In this document: piece after piece, positions 16,286 to 25,685 of the stretch
Position numbering within the stretch: position 1 is the stretch's first letter
How the letters are laid out: the number at the start of each line of letters is the position of its first letter
Source: Desulfonatronovibrio magnus
GTDB lineage: Bacteria; Desulfobacterota; Desulfovibrionia; Desulfovibrionales; Desulfonatronovibrionaceae
Assembly: GCF_000934755.1 (NCBI RefSeq)
Contig: NZ_KN882182.1
Coordinates: 1 to 51,867, forward strand
DNA: 51,867 nucleotides
Direction: 5' to 3'
Made by a program: the position numbers and the translations under genes
Notes under the pieces: model-generated
The model's input: only the letters and a program-made list of their open reading frames with translations
What the model was told of the DNA's origin: nothing
Database searches by the model: none

Positions 16286-18391
16286 ATGACCGATAACCAA
16301 CTCCACGCCATGTTCAACCCGGAAAGCGTGGCTGTAATCGGAGCATCAGCAAAGCCTGGAAAGATTGGACACAGCATACTCAAAAATATGCTGGGAGCAG
16401 GATTTAAGGGAAAAATCTACCCGGTTAACCCCAAGGCCACAACTATTCTGAACTTAGAGGCAGTAAATGATATTGAAGACCTGCCCGATGAAATAGATCT
16501 TGCTGTAATTACCATCCCCCGCAAACTTGTCATTCCTTCCATTGAAAAACTCGGCTCCAAGAATACAAAATCTGCAATTGTTATAACCGCAGGTTTCAAG
16601 GAAATTGGAGGCAAAGGCTATTATCTTGAGCAGGAACTTATAGAAGTCGCCCAAAAATATGAAATGGCAGTGCTTGGGCCTAACTGCCTGGGGATGATTA
16701 ATACCCATGGCATGGTTAACGCCTCTTTTGCCGCAGGCAAGCCAGAACAGGGCAATATTGCTTTTTTTTCTCAGTCTGGAGCCCTGTGTGTGGCTATCCT
16801 GGACTGGGCTCTCGGAGAGAATATTGGTTTTTCCAAATTTGTAAGCCTTGGAAATAAAGCAGTTCTGGACGAAGCTGACATGATTGCCTACCTCGGAAAA
16901 GATTCCCAGACCGACGTCATTCTGGGATATATAGAAAATGTCAGCAATGGCCAAAGGTTTGTCCAGGAAGCAGTCCAGCACAGTAATGAAAAGCCCATTA
17001 TTATTATCAAGTCCGGAACGACATCAGCCGGTGCCAAGGCTGCGTCTTCTCATACAGGAGCCATTGCAGGTTCAGATCAGGCATACACTTCAGCCTTTCA
17101 AAAGGCTGGTATTATCAGAGCTCATGATGTAGAAACCCTGTTTAATCTTGCCCGGGCCTTTTCTACGCAGCCACTGCCCACAGGACCCAGCCTGGCAATA
17201 GTTACCAATTCAGGTGGACCAGGCATAATGGCTGCTGATGCCTGTGAAAAGTCTTCCCTTAGCATGGCCAGAATTTCTGCTGCCAGCATTGACAAGATGA
17301 AGGAGTTTCTGCCCTCTTATGCATCACTTTATAACCCTATTGACATCATAGGAGATGCCGGGGCTCAGAGATACATCCAAACCATGGAAACTGTAATCCA
17401 GGACAATAATGTCAACGCCCTGCTTGTACTCTTAACCCCAACTTCTTCTGCAGCTGATGAAATCGATGAAATCTGTCATGGTATTGTCAAGCTTTGTCAA
17501 AATACATCCAAGCCGGTATTTGCATGTTTTATGGGCAAAAAAATCATTTCCATCGGGGAAAAGATTCTCATGGATGGGAATGTACCCTGCTATTCTTTCC
17601 CTGAGCCTGCCATAAGATGCATGGAGCAGATGTACAAGCATTATCAGTGGAAAAACAACCCATGCCCTTTGCCCTCTCGTGTTGAACGTGACAAGGGACG
17701 AGCTGCACTTATAATGGATCGGGTCAAAAAAAGCGGACAAAGTGATATTGTGGAATTTCAGGCCCAGGAAATATTACAGGCCTACAATCTTCCAGTTCCC
17801 AAAACAGCTTTAGCCCGTTCCAGTCATGAAGCAGTAGAGCTTGCTGAAAAATTTGGATACCCAGTGGTTTTAAAAATTGCATCACCGAACATTTCTCATA
17901 AAACTGATGTTGATGGTGTTAAAATCGGTCTGCAGACATCTGAAGAAGTAAGAAAAGTATTTCTGGAAATAACAGGACGTTCTGCCAGGCTGAGGCCTGA
18001 TGCTCATATTGCTGGTTGTCTGGTACAGGAAATGGCCCCAAAAAATTGCAAAGAGGTTATTGTAGGCTTTAAAAGAGATGAGCAGTTCGGCCCCCTTATC
18101 ATGTTCGGCTTAGGAGGAATATATGTGGAAGTGCTAAAAGATATTTCATTTCGCCTGGCCCCGGTGACCAAGGATGACGCCCAGAAAATGATCAGGGAAA
18201 TCAAGTCTTACATGCTTCTAAAGGGCTTCAGAGGGGATTTGCCTATTGATTTTAACGCTGTTGAAGACATCATTTTAACAATGTCGCAAATGTCCATGGA
18301 TTTTCCAGAAATTTACGAAGCTGAATTCAATCCAATCCTGGTAAACTCTGAACAGGCAATCGTTGCTGATGTCAGAATGACACTGGGTTGA
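16286..18391 (+). CDS. ADP-forming acetate--CoA ligase (alpha-beta fusion)
   Basis: This 701-residue enzyme converts acyl-CoA, ADP and phosphate to the acid, ATP and CoA. The CoA-binding domain opens with FNPESVAVIGASAKPGKIG. The ligase domain contains GPNCLGMIN and SQSGALC, then SSHTGAIAGSD near residue 256, whose histidine is the expected phosphorylated residue. The C-terminal ATP-grasp domain begins near residue 490 and includes FGYPVVLKIASPNISHKTD. Alpha and beta parts are fused, as in many bacteria. AAGGAG lies 6 bases before the start. Placed directly after por, it would release acetate and save one ATP per pyruvate. Other short-chain acyl-CoAs may be accepted. Confidence 0.88.
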   Translation: MTDNQLHAMFNPESVAVIGASAKPGKIGHSILKNMLGAGFKGKIYPVNPKATTILNLEAVNDIEDLPDEIDLAVITIPRKLVIPSIEKLGSKNTKSAIVITAGFKEIGGKGYYLEQELIEVAQKYEMAVLGPNCLGMINTHGMVNASFAAGKPEQGNIAFFSQSGALCVAILDWALGENIGFSKFVSLGNKAVLDEADMIAYLGKDSQTDVILGYIENVSNGQRFVQEAVQHSNEKPIIIIKSGTTSAGAKAASSHTGAIAGSDQAYTSAFQKAGIIRAHDVETLFNLARAFSTQPLPTGPSLAIVTNSGGPGIMAADACEKSSLSMARISAASIDKMKEFLPSYASLYNPIDIIGDAGAQRYIQTMETVIQDNNVNALLVLLTPTSSAADEIDEICHGIVKLCQNTSKPVFACFMGKKIISIGEKILMDGNVPCYSFPEPAIRCMEQMYKHYQWKNNPCPLPSRVERDKGRAALIMDRVKKSGQSDIVEFQAQEILQAYNLPVPKTALARSSHEAVELAEKFGYPVVLKIASPNISHKTDVDGVKIGLQTSEEVRKVFLEITGRSARLRPDAHIAGCLVQEMAPKNCKEVIVGFKRDEQFGPLIMFGLGGIYVEVLKDISFRLAPVTKDDAQKMIREIKSYMLLKGFRGDLPIDFNAVEDIILTMSQMSMDFPEIYEAEFNPILVNSEQAIVADVRMTLG

Positions 18392-18649
18392 TTTTCATGC
18401 TATGACTCAATAAGCAGAACATTTTCATTGCACAATTAACCAGTTTCTGAGCTAATGATTTTAATCACATTCTTGTTTTTCATTTAATTATCCTATAATG
18501 GGTAATATTTCAATAACCGAATCTATAACTATTTAGAAACTGAAAAACTGAAAGAAAAGGCAACTTTGAATTAATTTACTCTTTAGAGCTATCAAACATA
18601 AATATAACTGTTTTCGGAACTGAACAAACAACAGGAGGAGGATATTGAC

Positions 18650-19723
18650 ATGGTCGGACTTTATATTGGATCTACATTTGGTTTTTCAGGTAAAAACCTG
18701 ATAACCTTGGCTCTTGGCAAAAAATTCCAGGACGATGGCCTCAATATTGGCTTTATGAAACCTGTAGGCGCTATTCCAAAAGAAATTGACGGAAAAATGG
18801 TTGATGAAGACGCTTACAAAACCACTCAGTATCTGCAAATCCAGTCTGATCCAGAAAAATTGACACCTGTTCTGGTCTCCCAGGACTTTAAAATGAAAGC
18901 CTACACCGGAGAGTGCCTGCTTTACAAGGACGATATCAAAAAAGCATATGAAGAGTTGAGTCAGAACAAGGAACTGATGATGATTGGAGGCTCAGGCAGT
19001 TTTCTTTATTCTGGTAAATACTGCCAGCTTGATGGCTACAATATTTCACGCCTTCTTGGTTCTAAGGTTATTATCATAGACAGATATATGCGGGAGCTTA
19101 ATTATGATTACCTTATTGCTGCCAAGGAAGTCCTTGGAGACGATCTCATTGGCGTTATTCTCAATGATGTGCCTGAGTATTTCATGCAGGAAACCAAAGA
19201 TTTTATAGTGCCAATGCTTCAAAACAGACAGGTTGATGTGCTGGGAGTTATTCCTCACGATGACGTCCTCAAGGCCATTACCATTGGAGACCTGGCCACC
19301 CAGCTCGGAGGAAAAATAATCTCCATGCATACCAAGTCTGATCAGATCATTCAAAGCTTTCTAATTGGTACCATGCAGATTGAAAACTTTATGACCCACT
19401 TCCATCGCAATAAAAATGTTGCCGTCATTGTGGGCGGTGACCGTTCTGACCTGCAGCTTGTTGCTCTGGAAGGTAATTGTCCTTGCCTTATACTTACAGG
19501 CAATATATACCCCAATGATATTATATTGACCAGGTCTGAAGTTCTTGGAGTTCCCATCATTGTGGCCCGTGAAGATACTTTCACAGTAGCACAAAAAATG
19601 GAAAACATCCTTAACCGGACCAAACTCAGAGAAGAAGTCAAAATCAATCAAGGATGTCAGCTTGTTAACGAAAATCTTGACTACGCCACTCTTTATAAAG
19701 GCCTGGGTCTTGACCCAAAATAA
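18650..19723 (+). CDS. BioD-like/DRTGG-domain protein (Pta N-terminal-like), paralogue 1
   Basis: The 357-residue protein resembles the non-catalytic N-terminal half of long phosphotransacetylases. It has a dethiobiotin-synthetase-like P-loop domain (GSTFGFSGKNLITLALGKKF at residues 6-25, KPVG near 37) followed by a DRTGG domain (VGGDRSDLQLVALEGN, then TGNIYPNDIILTRSEVLG). No phosphotransacetylase catalytic domain is attached. In Pta proteins this region binds regulatory ligands, so a regulatory or accessory role in acetyl-CoA/acetate metabolism is an inference supported by its place after the acetate-CoA ligase. GGAGGAGG precedes the start. A close paralogue is at 50619-51686. The 258-bp gap before it shows no gene. 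Confidence 0.8.
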   Translation: MVGLYIGSTFGFSGKNLITLALGKKFQDDGLNIGFMKPVGAIPKEIDGKMVDEDAYKTTQYLQIQSDPEKLTPVLVSQDFKMKAYTGECLLYKDDIKKAYEELSQNKELMMIGGSGSFLYSGKYCQLDGYNISRLLGSKVIIIDRYMRELNYDYLIAAKEVLGDDLIGVILNDVPEYFMQETKDFIVPMLQNRQVDVLGVIPHDDVLKAITIGDLATQLGGKIISMHTKSDQIIQSFLIGTMQIENFMTHFHRNKNVAVIVGGDRSDLQLVALEGNCPCLILTGNIYPNDIILTRSEVLGVPIIVAREDTFTVAQKMENILNRTKLREEVKINQGCQLVNENLDYATLYKGLGLDPK

Positions 19724-19758
19724 AAAATTTTTTTATTGAGCTTAATGTTTTGTAACTA

Positions 19759-19788
19759 AGGCCTGGACGTAAGTCCGGGCCTTTTTTT
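19759..19788 (+). terminator. Rho-independent terminator
   Basis: AGGCCTGGAC-GTAA-GTCCGGGCCT forms a 10-bp stem with one G-U pair, followed by seven T residues. It ends transcription of the BioD-like/DRTGG gene, 35 bp after its stop. Confidence 0.92.
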
Positions 19789-19852
19789 CTTGATTTTTCC
19801 TGATAAATAGTGAATATTGAGCATTGATTTTAAATTTTCATTTTATTAACGT

Positions 19853-19897
19853 CTCGTCTGGGCGGTCAAGAGTTCGTATCTTCGAGTAACTTCAAAT
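19853..19897 (-). repeat. Strongly diverged R1 unit
   Basis: The stretch ends TCGAGTAACTTC and contains TCTGGGCGGTC, aligning along its length with the minus-strand form of R1. Many differences suggest an old copy. It lies upstream of tmcD. Confidence 0.4.
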
Positions 19898-19961
19898 TAT
19901 CTAACACTAACAGCAGCTTTTTACCGCTGCTTTCAAAATATCACCAGGCATAGAATACAAT

Positions 19962-21215
19962 ATGATAAATAAATCAGACTGGGATTGGAATCCAGGAACC
20001 AAAATAGTTGTTGACTCCCTTAACTGCCCTCTTCTTTACGTCTGGCGTGAAGAACCCCAGGTCAGTCCTGACGGTCAAAAAATTGCATCGGTAATCAATA
20101 CCGGAGACTATCAGTTCAGCGTCTGCGAAAATCTTCGTAACTGGGATGTTTCATTTGAAAAAGTCTGGGGGCTGCACTACAGTCCTGATGGCAGGCTGAC
20201 CGCCATTGTCATGCAGGATGATGAATGGACAATTTGCGTAGATGGTCAGAGCTGGAAGGAAAAGTTTGACTATGTATGGGACATTCAGTTCAGCAGTAAG
20301 GGGAAGAGTATCTCAGCTGCAATTCAAAAAGAATTGCGTTATGGGATGTGTGTTAATGATCAACAATGGCCAGAATTATATATCAATGCCAACAATTTCA
20401 CCTTAAGTCCTGATGGCAACCATTCCTGTGCGGTAATTCAGACAAGGGCCATGGAGCAGGCTGATATATTCGGCTTTCAACAGGGCTGTTATTCCATTGC
20501 TGTAGATGGAAAGCCATGGGACTCAGAGTTTGTCAATGTCTGGACTCCGGTATTTCATCCAGCTCAAAACAGTGTGGCCGCTCAGTGCAGAACCTCTCTT
20601 TATGACTATACCATAGTTGAAAATGATCGTACATGGAATAAATCTTTCTCCAGTGTCTGGCGACCTGCTTTTAATCCTGCCACATCATCCGTTGCTGCTC
20701 CTGTGCGTGATGGCAAGCACTGGGCCCTGGCCCAAGATGGTGAAATAGTCATGAAGCCTGGGTTTGTTCAGATGTGGCACCTCTGTTTTTCTCCCACAGG
20801 ACATAATTGGGCAGTTGTAGCTGCTCCTGAATTCGGCAAGTGGACAGTAGCAGTAGGAGGCATTCCCTGGAAGACCAGGTTTGACAATCTTGTTCATGAG
20901 CTGACCTATGGTCCTCTTGGAGATCGGGTCGCTGCTGTGGGTAAAACAAGGAATAACTGGCATATCGTTGTGGATGGCCAAGTATGGGCCGGATCTTTTG
21001 ATATGGCCTGGAAACCAGTTTTCAGCCCTAATGAGAAACATGCTGCCGCTAAGGTTGAGAAAAGGGGGAAGTATTCCATCATAATTAATGGTAAAGTATA
21101 TCCCCGTGATTTCAGCTTTGTCTGGGACCCGGTATTCAACCCTGACAGCTCCAGAATAATGATCAGAGGCATTGTAGGGCACCAGTATGTAAGGATTATT
21201 GACAAGGTCAAATAA
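19962..21215 (+). CDS. tmcD: Tmc electron-transfer complex subunit TmcD (tryptophan-rich propeller)
   Basis: The protein has 417 residues with no signal peptide. It consists of repeated units of roughly 45-50 residues with a conserved tryptophan and a turn motif such as FSPDG, LSPDGNH, FNPATSS and FSPNEKH, typical of a WD40-like beta-propeller. It matches the fourth subunit of the Tmc complex of sulfate reducers, a protein of unknown function thought to sit on the cytoplasmic side. The upstream ribosome binding site is weak. It opens a cluster ordered D-C-B-A, the reverse of the usual tmcABCD. Confidence 0.8.
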   Translation: MINKSDWDWNPGTKIVVDSLNCPLLYVWREEPQVSPDGQKIASVINTGDYQFSVCENLRNWDVSFEKVWGLHYSPDGRLTAIVMQDDEWTICVDGQSWKEKFDYVWDIQFSSKGKSISAAIQKELRYGMCVNDQQWPELYINANNFTLSPDGNHSCAVIQTRAMEQADIFGFQQGCYSIAVDGKPWDSEFVNVWTPVFHPAQNSVAAQCRTSLYDYTIVENDRTWNKSFSSVWRPAFNPATSSVAAPVRDGKHWALAQDGEIVMKPGFVQMWHLCFSPTGHNWAVVAAPEFGKWTVAVGGIPWKTRFDNLVHELTYGPLGDRVAAVGKTRNNWHIVVDGQVWAGSFDMAWKPVFSPNEKHAAAKVEKRGKYSIIINGKVYPRDFSFVWDPVFNPDSSRIMIRGIVGHQYVRIIDKVK

Positions 21216-21329
21216 TTCTGCAGCAAAGCCTGGAAAATTTGGCTGTCTGTATATGACACGGCTACTGGCACTTTTGCCGTGTAAAAAAACAGCCAACTTC
21301 ATACCTTGAACTTTAAGTCAGGAATAATT

Positions 21330-21989
21330 ATGCATCAATTATATGAATTTGTATCCGGCCCGCTGGCCTGGTTTGCATGGGCTGTATTTATCTTTGGCTC
21401 TGTGGGAAGAATTATTCATCTGGTAGCCACCAGCATCAACAAGGATCCAGTAGTTGTTAACTACTTCAGGTTAAAATACTCCCTGCGCTCCATGGCTGCC
21501 TGGAGTATACCCTTTTTACCGAAAAATTCACGTCTGCACCCAGTAATGACCATTGTGTCTTTTGCGTTTCATATCTGTGTAGTAGCAGTTCCCCTATTCG
21601 CCTTAGGGCACATTATTTTGTGGGAAGAGTATTTTGGTATCAGTTTATGGGCTCTGCCAGATAGAGCTGCTGATATAATGACTCTTATTGTTCTGTTTTC
21701 ACTGGCCTTTTTCCTTATTCGCCGGCTGACTGTAAAAGAAGTCAAATATGTTTCCCAATTTCAGGATTATCTCATATTACTACTCGTTTTTATGCCTTTC
21801 ATGACTGGATACGCTGCATTTCACGGCTGGTTTGATCCACAGCTTATCATGATCCTGCATATCTTGAGCGCCGAGATCCTTTTGATTTGTATCCCTTTTA
21901 CCAGGCTGGTACATATGATCTTTGCCCCTTTTACACGATCTTATACTGCATCAGAATTTGGTGGTGTTCGTCACGTCAAGGACTGGTAA
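21330..21989 (+). CDS. tmcC: Tmc complex membrane subunit TmcC (cytochrome b-like)
   Basis: This 219-residue integral membrane protein has about five helices, near residues 8-25, 70-95, 110-135, 145-165 and 170-190. It resembles the gamma subunit of respiratory nitrate reductase and DsrM-like b-type cytochromes. Histidines in or near helices (SFAFHICVVAVPL, AFHGWFDPQL, MILHIL) could ligate heme b. It would move electrons between the periplasmic cytochrome and the iron-sulfur subunit TmcB. The start at 21330 has AGGA 6 bases upstream; an upstream TTG frame is rejected. An eroded R1-like stretch lies between it and tmcB. Confidence 0.88.
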   Translation: MHQLYEFVSGPLAWFAWAVFIFGSVGRIIHLVATSINKDPVVVNYFRLKYSLRSMAAWSIPFLPKNSRLHPVMTIVSFAFHICVVAVPLFALGHIILWEEYFGISLWALPDRAADIMTLIVLFSLAFFLIRRLTVKEVKYVSQFQDYLILLLVFMPFMTGYAAFHGWFDPQLIMILHILSAEILLICIPFTRLVHMIFAPFTRSYTASEFGGVRHVKDW

Positions 21990-22004
21990 CAATTCTATGA
22001 GCGC

Positions 22005-22040
22005 TCTTTCGGTCCCGGTCCCACTGGCGAGACGCTTAAA
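22005..22040 (+). repeat. Eroded R1 unit between tmcC and tmcB
   Basis: TTTCGGTCCCGGTCCCACTG and the following GGCGAGACGCT align with the centre of R1 with several differences. A GGGCTAAACAGTTACTT motif follows, resembling the end of the element at 42291-42430. Confidence 0.45.
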
Positions 22041-22083
22041 CAGGGCTAAACAGTTACTTAACTTTTAACTTTCAAGATATTTT

Positions 22084-23397
22084 ATGAATACCAGACAAAC
22101 TAAAGACCCCGGACTGGTGCAGGGAGCCAAAAAGCTCGACCGTGACAGAATCCGTAAAGCTATAAACCAGGTTTTCTATAAAGAAGCAGGGCCAAGACTG
22201 AGAGCCTATCAACACTCCTGCGTGCGCTGCGGTCTATGTTCTCCGGCCTGTCATTACTTTCTGTCCATGGATAACGATCCTGCCTACAGTCCTGTTGGTA
22301 AAATCAAGCAGACTGTGTGGGAGTTATTAAAACCCAGACGCGAGATTACACCGGAGTTCATTGTCAATGCAGCCCAAATAGCTTTTACTGAGTGCAATCT
22401 GTGCAGACGCTGCTCTATGTACTGCCCCATGGGTATTGACACTGCCTACCAGATAACCCTGGTGCGTCGGTTGTGTCACCTGCTTGGTGTAACTCCTCAA
22501 TACATCCAGGATACTGCTCACAGCCATGCGGCAACTATGAATCAGATGTGGGTAAAGGAAGACGAGTGGATTGACAGCCTGCAATGGCAGGAAGAAGAAG
22601 CGCGCGATGAACTGCCCATGCTGCGCATCCCTCTGGAAAAAAATGGAGCTGATGTATTTTATTCTGTCATCGGCCCTGAGCCGAAATTTCGCTCCCAGCT
22701 CATATATCAGGCTGCAGTCATTATGAATGTGGCCCAGGTAGACTGGACCATGCCTGCCACACCGGGATGGGACAACAGTGATATGGCCATGTATGTAGGC
22801 GACTACGAACTTATGGGCAGGTTGAAAAAGGTTCACTTTGAAACTGCTTTGCGACTAAAATGTAAAAAGATAGTAATGGGAGAATGCGGACACGCCTTCA
22901 GGTCTGTTTATGATACTGGTTCAAGGTGGCTGGGATGGAAAGAGCCTCCAATCCCCATAGTACATGCTGTTCAATTTTACTGGGAACTACTCAACGATGG
23001 GAAAATCAGGGTAAAGGAAAAATTTCAGGAGCCTGTAACCTTTCATGACCCCTGTAATATTGTGCGTGGCATGGGACTGCATGAAAAAGCTAGAGAAGTG
23101 GTCAACGCATTTTGTGAGAACGTAGTGGAAATGAGTCCCAACAGAGAACATAATTATTGCTGCTGCGCTGGTGGAGGAGTCATTAATTGCGGACCCCCTC
23201 ATAAGAAAACCAGAATTTTGGGTAATAAAATCAAAGCTGAGCAACTTAAGAGTACCGGAGTTGGAATAATTATTGCCCCCTGCCATAATTGTCATGGAGG
23301 ACTTGAAGATATTCTGCATTACTATAAAGTGGATATGAAAATTAAATTTCTTGGAGATATTATTTATGAATGTATGGATAAAAGCAGTGCTCAATAA
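22084..23397 (+). CDS. tmcB: Tmc complex iron-sulfur subunit TmcB (HdrD-like)
   Basis: The 437-residue cytoplasmic subunit is related to HdrD and DsrK. Two [4Fe-4S] motifs, CVRCGLCSPACHY near residue 41 and CNLCRRCSMYCPMG near residue 107, come first. The C-terminal half has cysteine-rich CCG-type elements: HDPCNIVRGMG, YCCCAGGGVINCGP and APCHNCHGG. In HdrD-like proteins the latter bind a noncubane cluster that acts on disulfides. In Tmc the cytoplasmic electron partner is not settled. tmcA overlaps its end by 32 bases, so the two are surely cotranscribed. Confidence 0.92.
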   Translation: MNTRQTKDPGLVQGAKKLDRDRIRKAINQVFYKEAGPRLRAYQHSCVRCGLCSPACHYFLSMDNDPAYSPVGKIKQTVWELLKPRREITPEFIVNAAQIAFTECNLCRRCSMYCPMGIDTAYQITLVRRLCHLLGVTPQYIQDTAHSHAATMNQMWVKEDEWIDSLQWQEEEARDELPMLRIPLEKNGADVFYSVIGPEPKFRSQLIYQAAVIMNVAQVDWTMPATPGWDNSDMAMYVGDYELMGRLKKVHFETALRLKCKKIVMGECGHAFRSVYDTGSRWLGWKEPPIPIVHAVQFYWELLNDGKIRVKEKFQEPVTFHDPCNIVRGMGLHEKAREVVNAFCENVVEMSPNREHNYCCCAGGGVINCGPPHKKTRILGNKIKAEQLKSTGVGIIIAPCHNCHGGLEDILHYYKVDMKIKFLGDIIYECMDKSSAQ

Positions 23398-23764
23398 ACT
23401 GTTTCCGGCGTTATGTATTTTAATGGCCGTCCTGTTTCTCCTGCCGGGTCTTATCCTTTCTGACGATTACAGGATCTTATTCAAAGATGATACCTTTGTT
23501 GACCCCAAAAGGGGGCCGGTAATATTTGATCATGACGAACACTCTTTATTTTACGACTGCGAAAGATGCCATCATGAATACGATGAGGATGGAAAGTTGC
23601 TGGAAGGAGTTGCTTCCATAGATCTAAGGTGTTCGGACTGTCACACCCTGGAAGGTGAAGGTAATATTCTGCCTTTACGTCAGGCCTACCATGTACAGTG
23701 CAAAAGCTGTCATATAGAAGAGAGATCCGGTCCTTTCACCTGTGCCGAATGTCATGTACGATGA
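23366..23764 (+). CDS. tmcA: Tetraheme cytochrome c3 TmcA (type II, acidic)
   Basis: The 132-residue periplasmic cytochrome has a signal peptide (MNVWIKAVLNKLFPALCILM and the following hydrophobic run). Four CxxCH heme sites are seen: CERCH, CSDCH, CKSCH and CAECH. The mature part is rich in Asp and Glu, as in the acidic type II cytochrome c3. It accepts electrons from periplasmic hydrogenases, usually through type I cytochrome c3, and passes them to TmcC/TmcB. GGAG is placed 9 bases before the chosen ATG. The gene is last in the cluster although it is usually first. Confidence 0.93.
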   Translation: MNVWIKAVLNKLFPALCILMAVLFLLPGLILSDDYRILFKDDTFVDPKRGPVIFDHDEHSLFYDCERCHHEYDEDGKLLEGVASIDLRCSDCHTLEGEGNILPLRQAYHVQCKSCHIEERSGPFTCAECHVR

Positions 23765-23792
23765 TCAGATCATAACATAAGCAGCGACAAAG

Positions 23793-25685
23793 CTACCTGA
23801 AGAATTTCAGGCTTGTGTTTTTGATGCCCCCTTTGCACATGCCCAGCATCTGGCGGAGCTCTTTCTGGGCTCCATGCTCAACAAAAATATCAGGGATACC
23901 AATTCGCTTGATCTGAACTCCAGACAATAGATTGTGATCAGACAAAAACTCCAGAACAGCTGAAGAAAATCCACCAGCAAGCACATTTTCTTCAATAATC
24001 AGAATCTTTTTGAACCTGCCTGATAACTCCCGGATCATATCAGCTGGCAAGGGTTTAACAAAACGAGGATTAAAGACTGACAACGATAAACCATCACTTT
24101 CCAGTTCCAGTGCAGCTTCTAAGGCCGGGTAAAGCCTGCTTCCAACAGCCATGATCAAACCATGATCCCCTTCTTTTACCAGTTCGCCCTGCCCCATATC
24201 AATGGGCTGCACAGCTTGTGATATGGATGAGCCAACACCAACGCCTCGTGGATACCTTAAAGAGGCAGGTCCATCATGTTCTATGGCTGTCAGAAGCATC
24301 ATCTGCATTTCAGCCTCGTCCTTGGGTGCCATACATACTAAATTTGGTATATGTCGAAGAAAGGAAAAATCGAACGCTCCGTGGTGAGTGCCACCGTCTT
24401 CTCCTACAAGTCCTCCCCGGTCAAGGCAAAGCGTTACAGGCAAATTTTGCAGGCAGACATCATGAATAACCTGATCGTAAGAGCGTTGAAGAAACGTAGA
24501 ATAAACCGCAACCACGGGTTTAAATCCCTTAGCTGCAAGTCCTGCTGCAAAAGTAACGGCGTGCTGTTCACAAATACCTACATCAAAAAAACGTTCAGGA
24601 AATTTTTCTGCGAACCGGCTGAGTCCTGTTCCTTCAGGCATGGCTGCTGTAATGGCAACAACCTTCTGGTTCTTTTCAGCAATGGAACATAAGGTTTTAC
24701 CAAAGACTTCAGTATAGCTTGGAAGACATTTCCCCGATACCTGCTTCGCCAGCCCAGTTTCAGGCTCAAAGCAGCCTACTCCATGAAAATAAGTTGGATT
24801 ATCCTCAGCAGGTTTATAGCCTTTGCCCTTTTTGGTCAGGACATGGACCAGGATAGGACCTTCAAGATCTTTCAGCTGACGAAACACTGGTATCATAGAC
24901 TTGATATTGTGCCCGTCCACAGGTCCTATATAGTTGAACTTAAAAGCTTCAAAGAGAATGCCCGGTGTAAAAAAACCTTTTAGAGATTCTTCACTGCGTC
25001 TGGCATAATTCAGGATATCATCGCCAATTTTGGGAATCTGGCGCATCCATCCCTCTACTTCCTTTTTAAAGCGCACAATCCATCTTGAAGAAAGCTTCCG
25101 GCTCAAAAAAGATGACAGGGCCCCTACATTTCTGGAAATGGACATTTCATTGTCATTCAGGATAACAACAAGGTCACGGTCCAGATCACCAGCCTGGTTC
25201 AAGCCTTCATAAGCAAGACCCGCAGTCATGGAGCCATCACCAATAACAGCGAGGACCTTGCCTTGCTCCTGAAGAATATCTCTGGCCACCGCCATACCAA
25301 GAGCAGCTGAAATTGAAGTGCTGGAATGCCCTACTCCAAAATGGTCGTATTCACTTTCTTCTATTCTGGGAAAACCGCTGATACCGTCAAGCTTTCTCAG
25401 GGTGTGAAACTGTTGCATTCTACCGGTAAGAATTTTGTAGGCATAAGCTTGATGCCCGACATCCCAGATTATTCTGTCCTTATTGAAGTCATAAACATTC
25501 ATCAAAGCCAGAGTCAGCTCCACCACCCCAAGAGAAGGTGCCAGATGACCTCCATTTTTTGATACAACCCTGATAATTAACCCACGAACCTCTGCTGCAA
25601 GCTGCTCCAGCTCTTCAGGGCTGAGTTCCATAATCTTTTGGGGAGAATCTATGGCAGGAAGAATTTTTTGTTCTTTATCAGACAT
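23793..25685 (-). CDS. dxs: 1-deoxy-D-xylulose-5-phosphate synthase
   Basis: Dxs (630 residues from the ATG at 25685) condenses pyruvate and glyceraldehyde 3-phosphate in the first step of the MEP isoprenoid pathway. The transketolase-like fold is complete. It has the N-terminal histidine region WDVGHQAYAYKILTGR, the TPP motif GDGSMTAGLAYEGLNQAG with LNDNEMSIS, the central CEQHAVTFAAGLA and the C-terminal LDRGGLVGEDGGTHHG. An upstream TTG in frame is unlikely. No good ribosome binding site precedes the chosen ATG. It converges with tmcA, leaving only 28 bp. The gap 25686-25980 upstream holds nothing recognisable. Confidence 0.95.
   Translation of the reverse strand: MSDKEQKILPAIDSPQKIMELSPEELEQLAAEVRGLIIRVVSKNGGHLAPSLGVVELTLALMNVYDFNKDRIIWDVGHQAYAYKILTGRMQQFHTLRKLDGISGFPRIEESEYDHFGVGHSSTSISAALGMAVARDILQEQGKVLAVIGDGSMTAGLAYEGLNQAGDLDRDLVVILNDNEMSISRNVGALSSFLSRKLSSRWIVRFKKEVEGWMRQIPKIGDDILNYARRSEESLKGFFTPGILFEAFKFNYIGPVDGHNIKSMIPVFRQLKDLEGPILVHVLTKKGKGYKPAEDNPTYFHGVGCFEPETGLAKQVSGKCLPSYTEVFGKTLCSIAEKNQKVVAITAAMPEGTGLSRFAEKFPERFFDVGICEQHAVTFAAGLAAKGFKPVVAVYSTFLQRSYDQVIHDVCLQNLPVTLCLDRGGLVGEDGGTHHGAFDFSFLRHIPNLVCMAPKDEAEMQMMLLTAIEHDGPASLRYPRGVGVGSSISQAVQPIDMGQGELVKEGDHGLIMAVGSRLYPALEAALELESDGLSLSVFNPRFVKPLPADMIRELSGRFKKILIIEENVLAGGFSSAVLEFLSDHNLLSGVQIKRIGIPDIFVEHGAQKELRQMLGMCKGGIKNTSLKFFR

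Noticed and set aside
20685-21302. 205-codon open frame antisense to tmcD
   Set aside because: The tmcD frame shows regular propeller repeats, and the antisense frame arises from its biased codon pattern.
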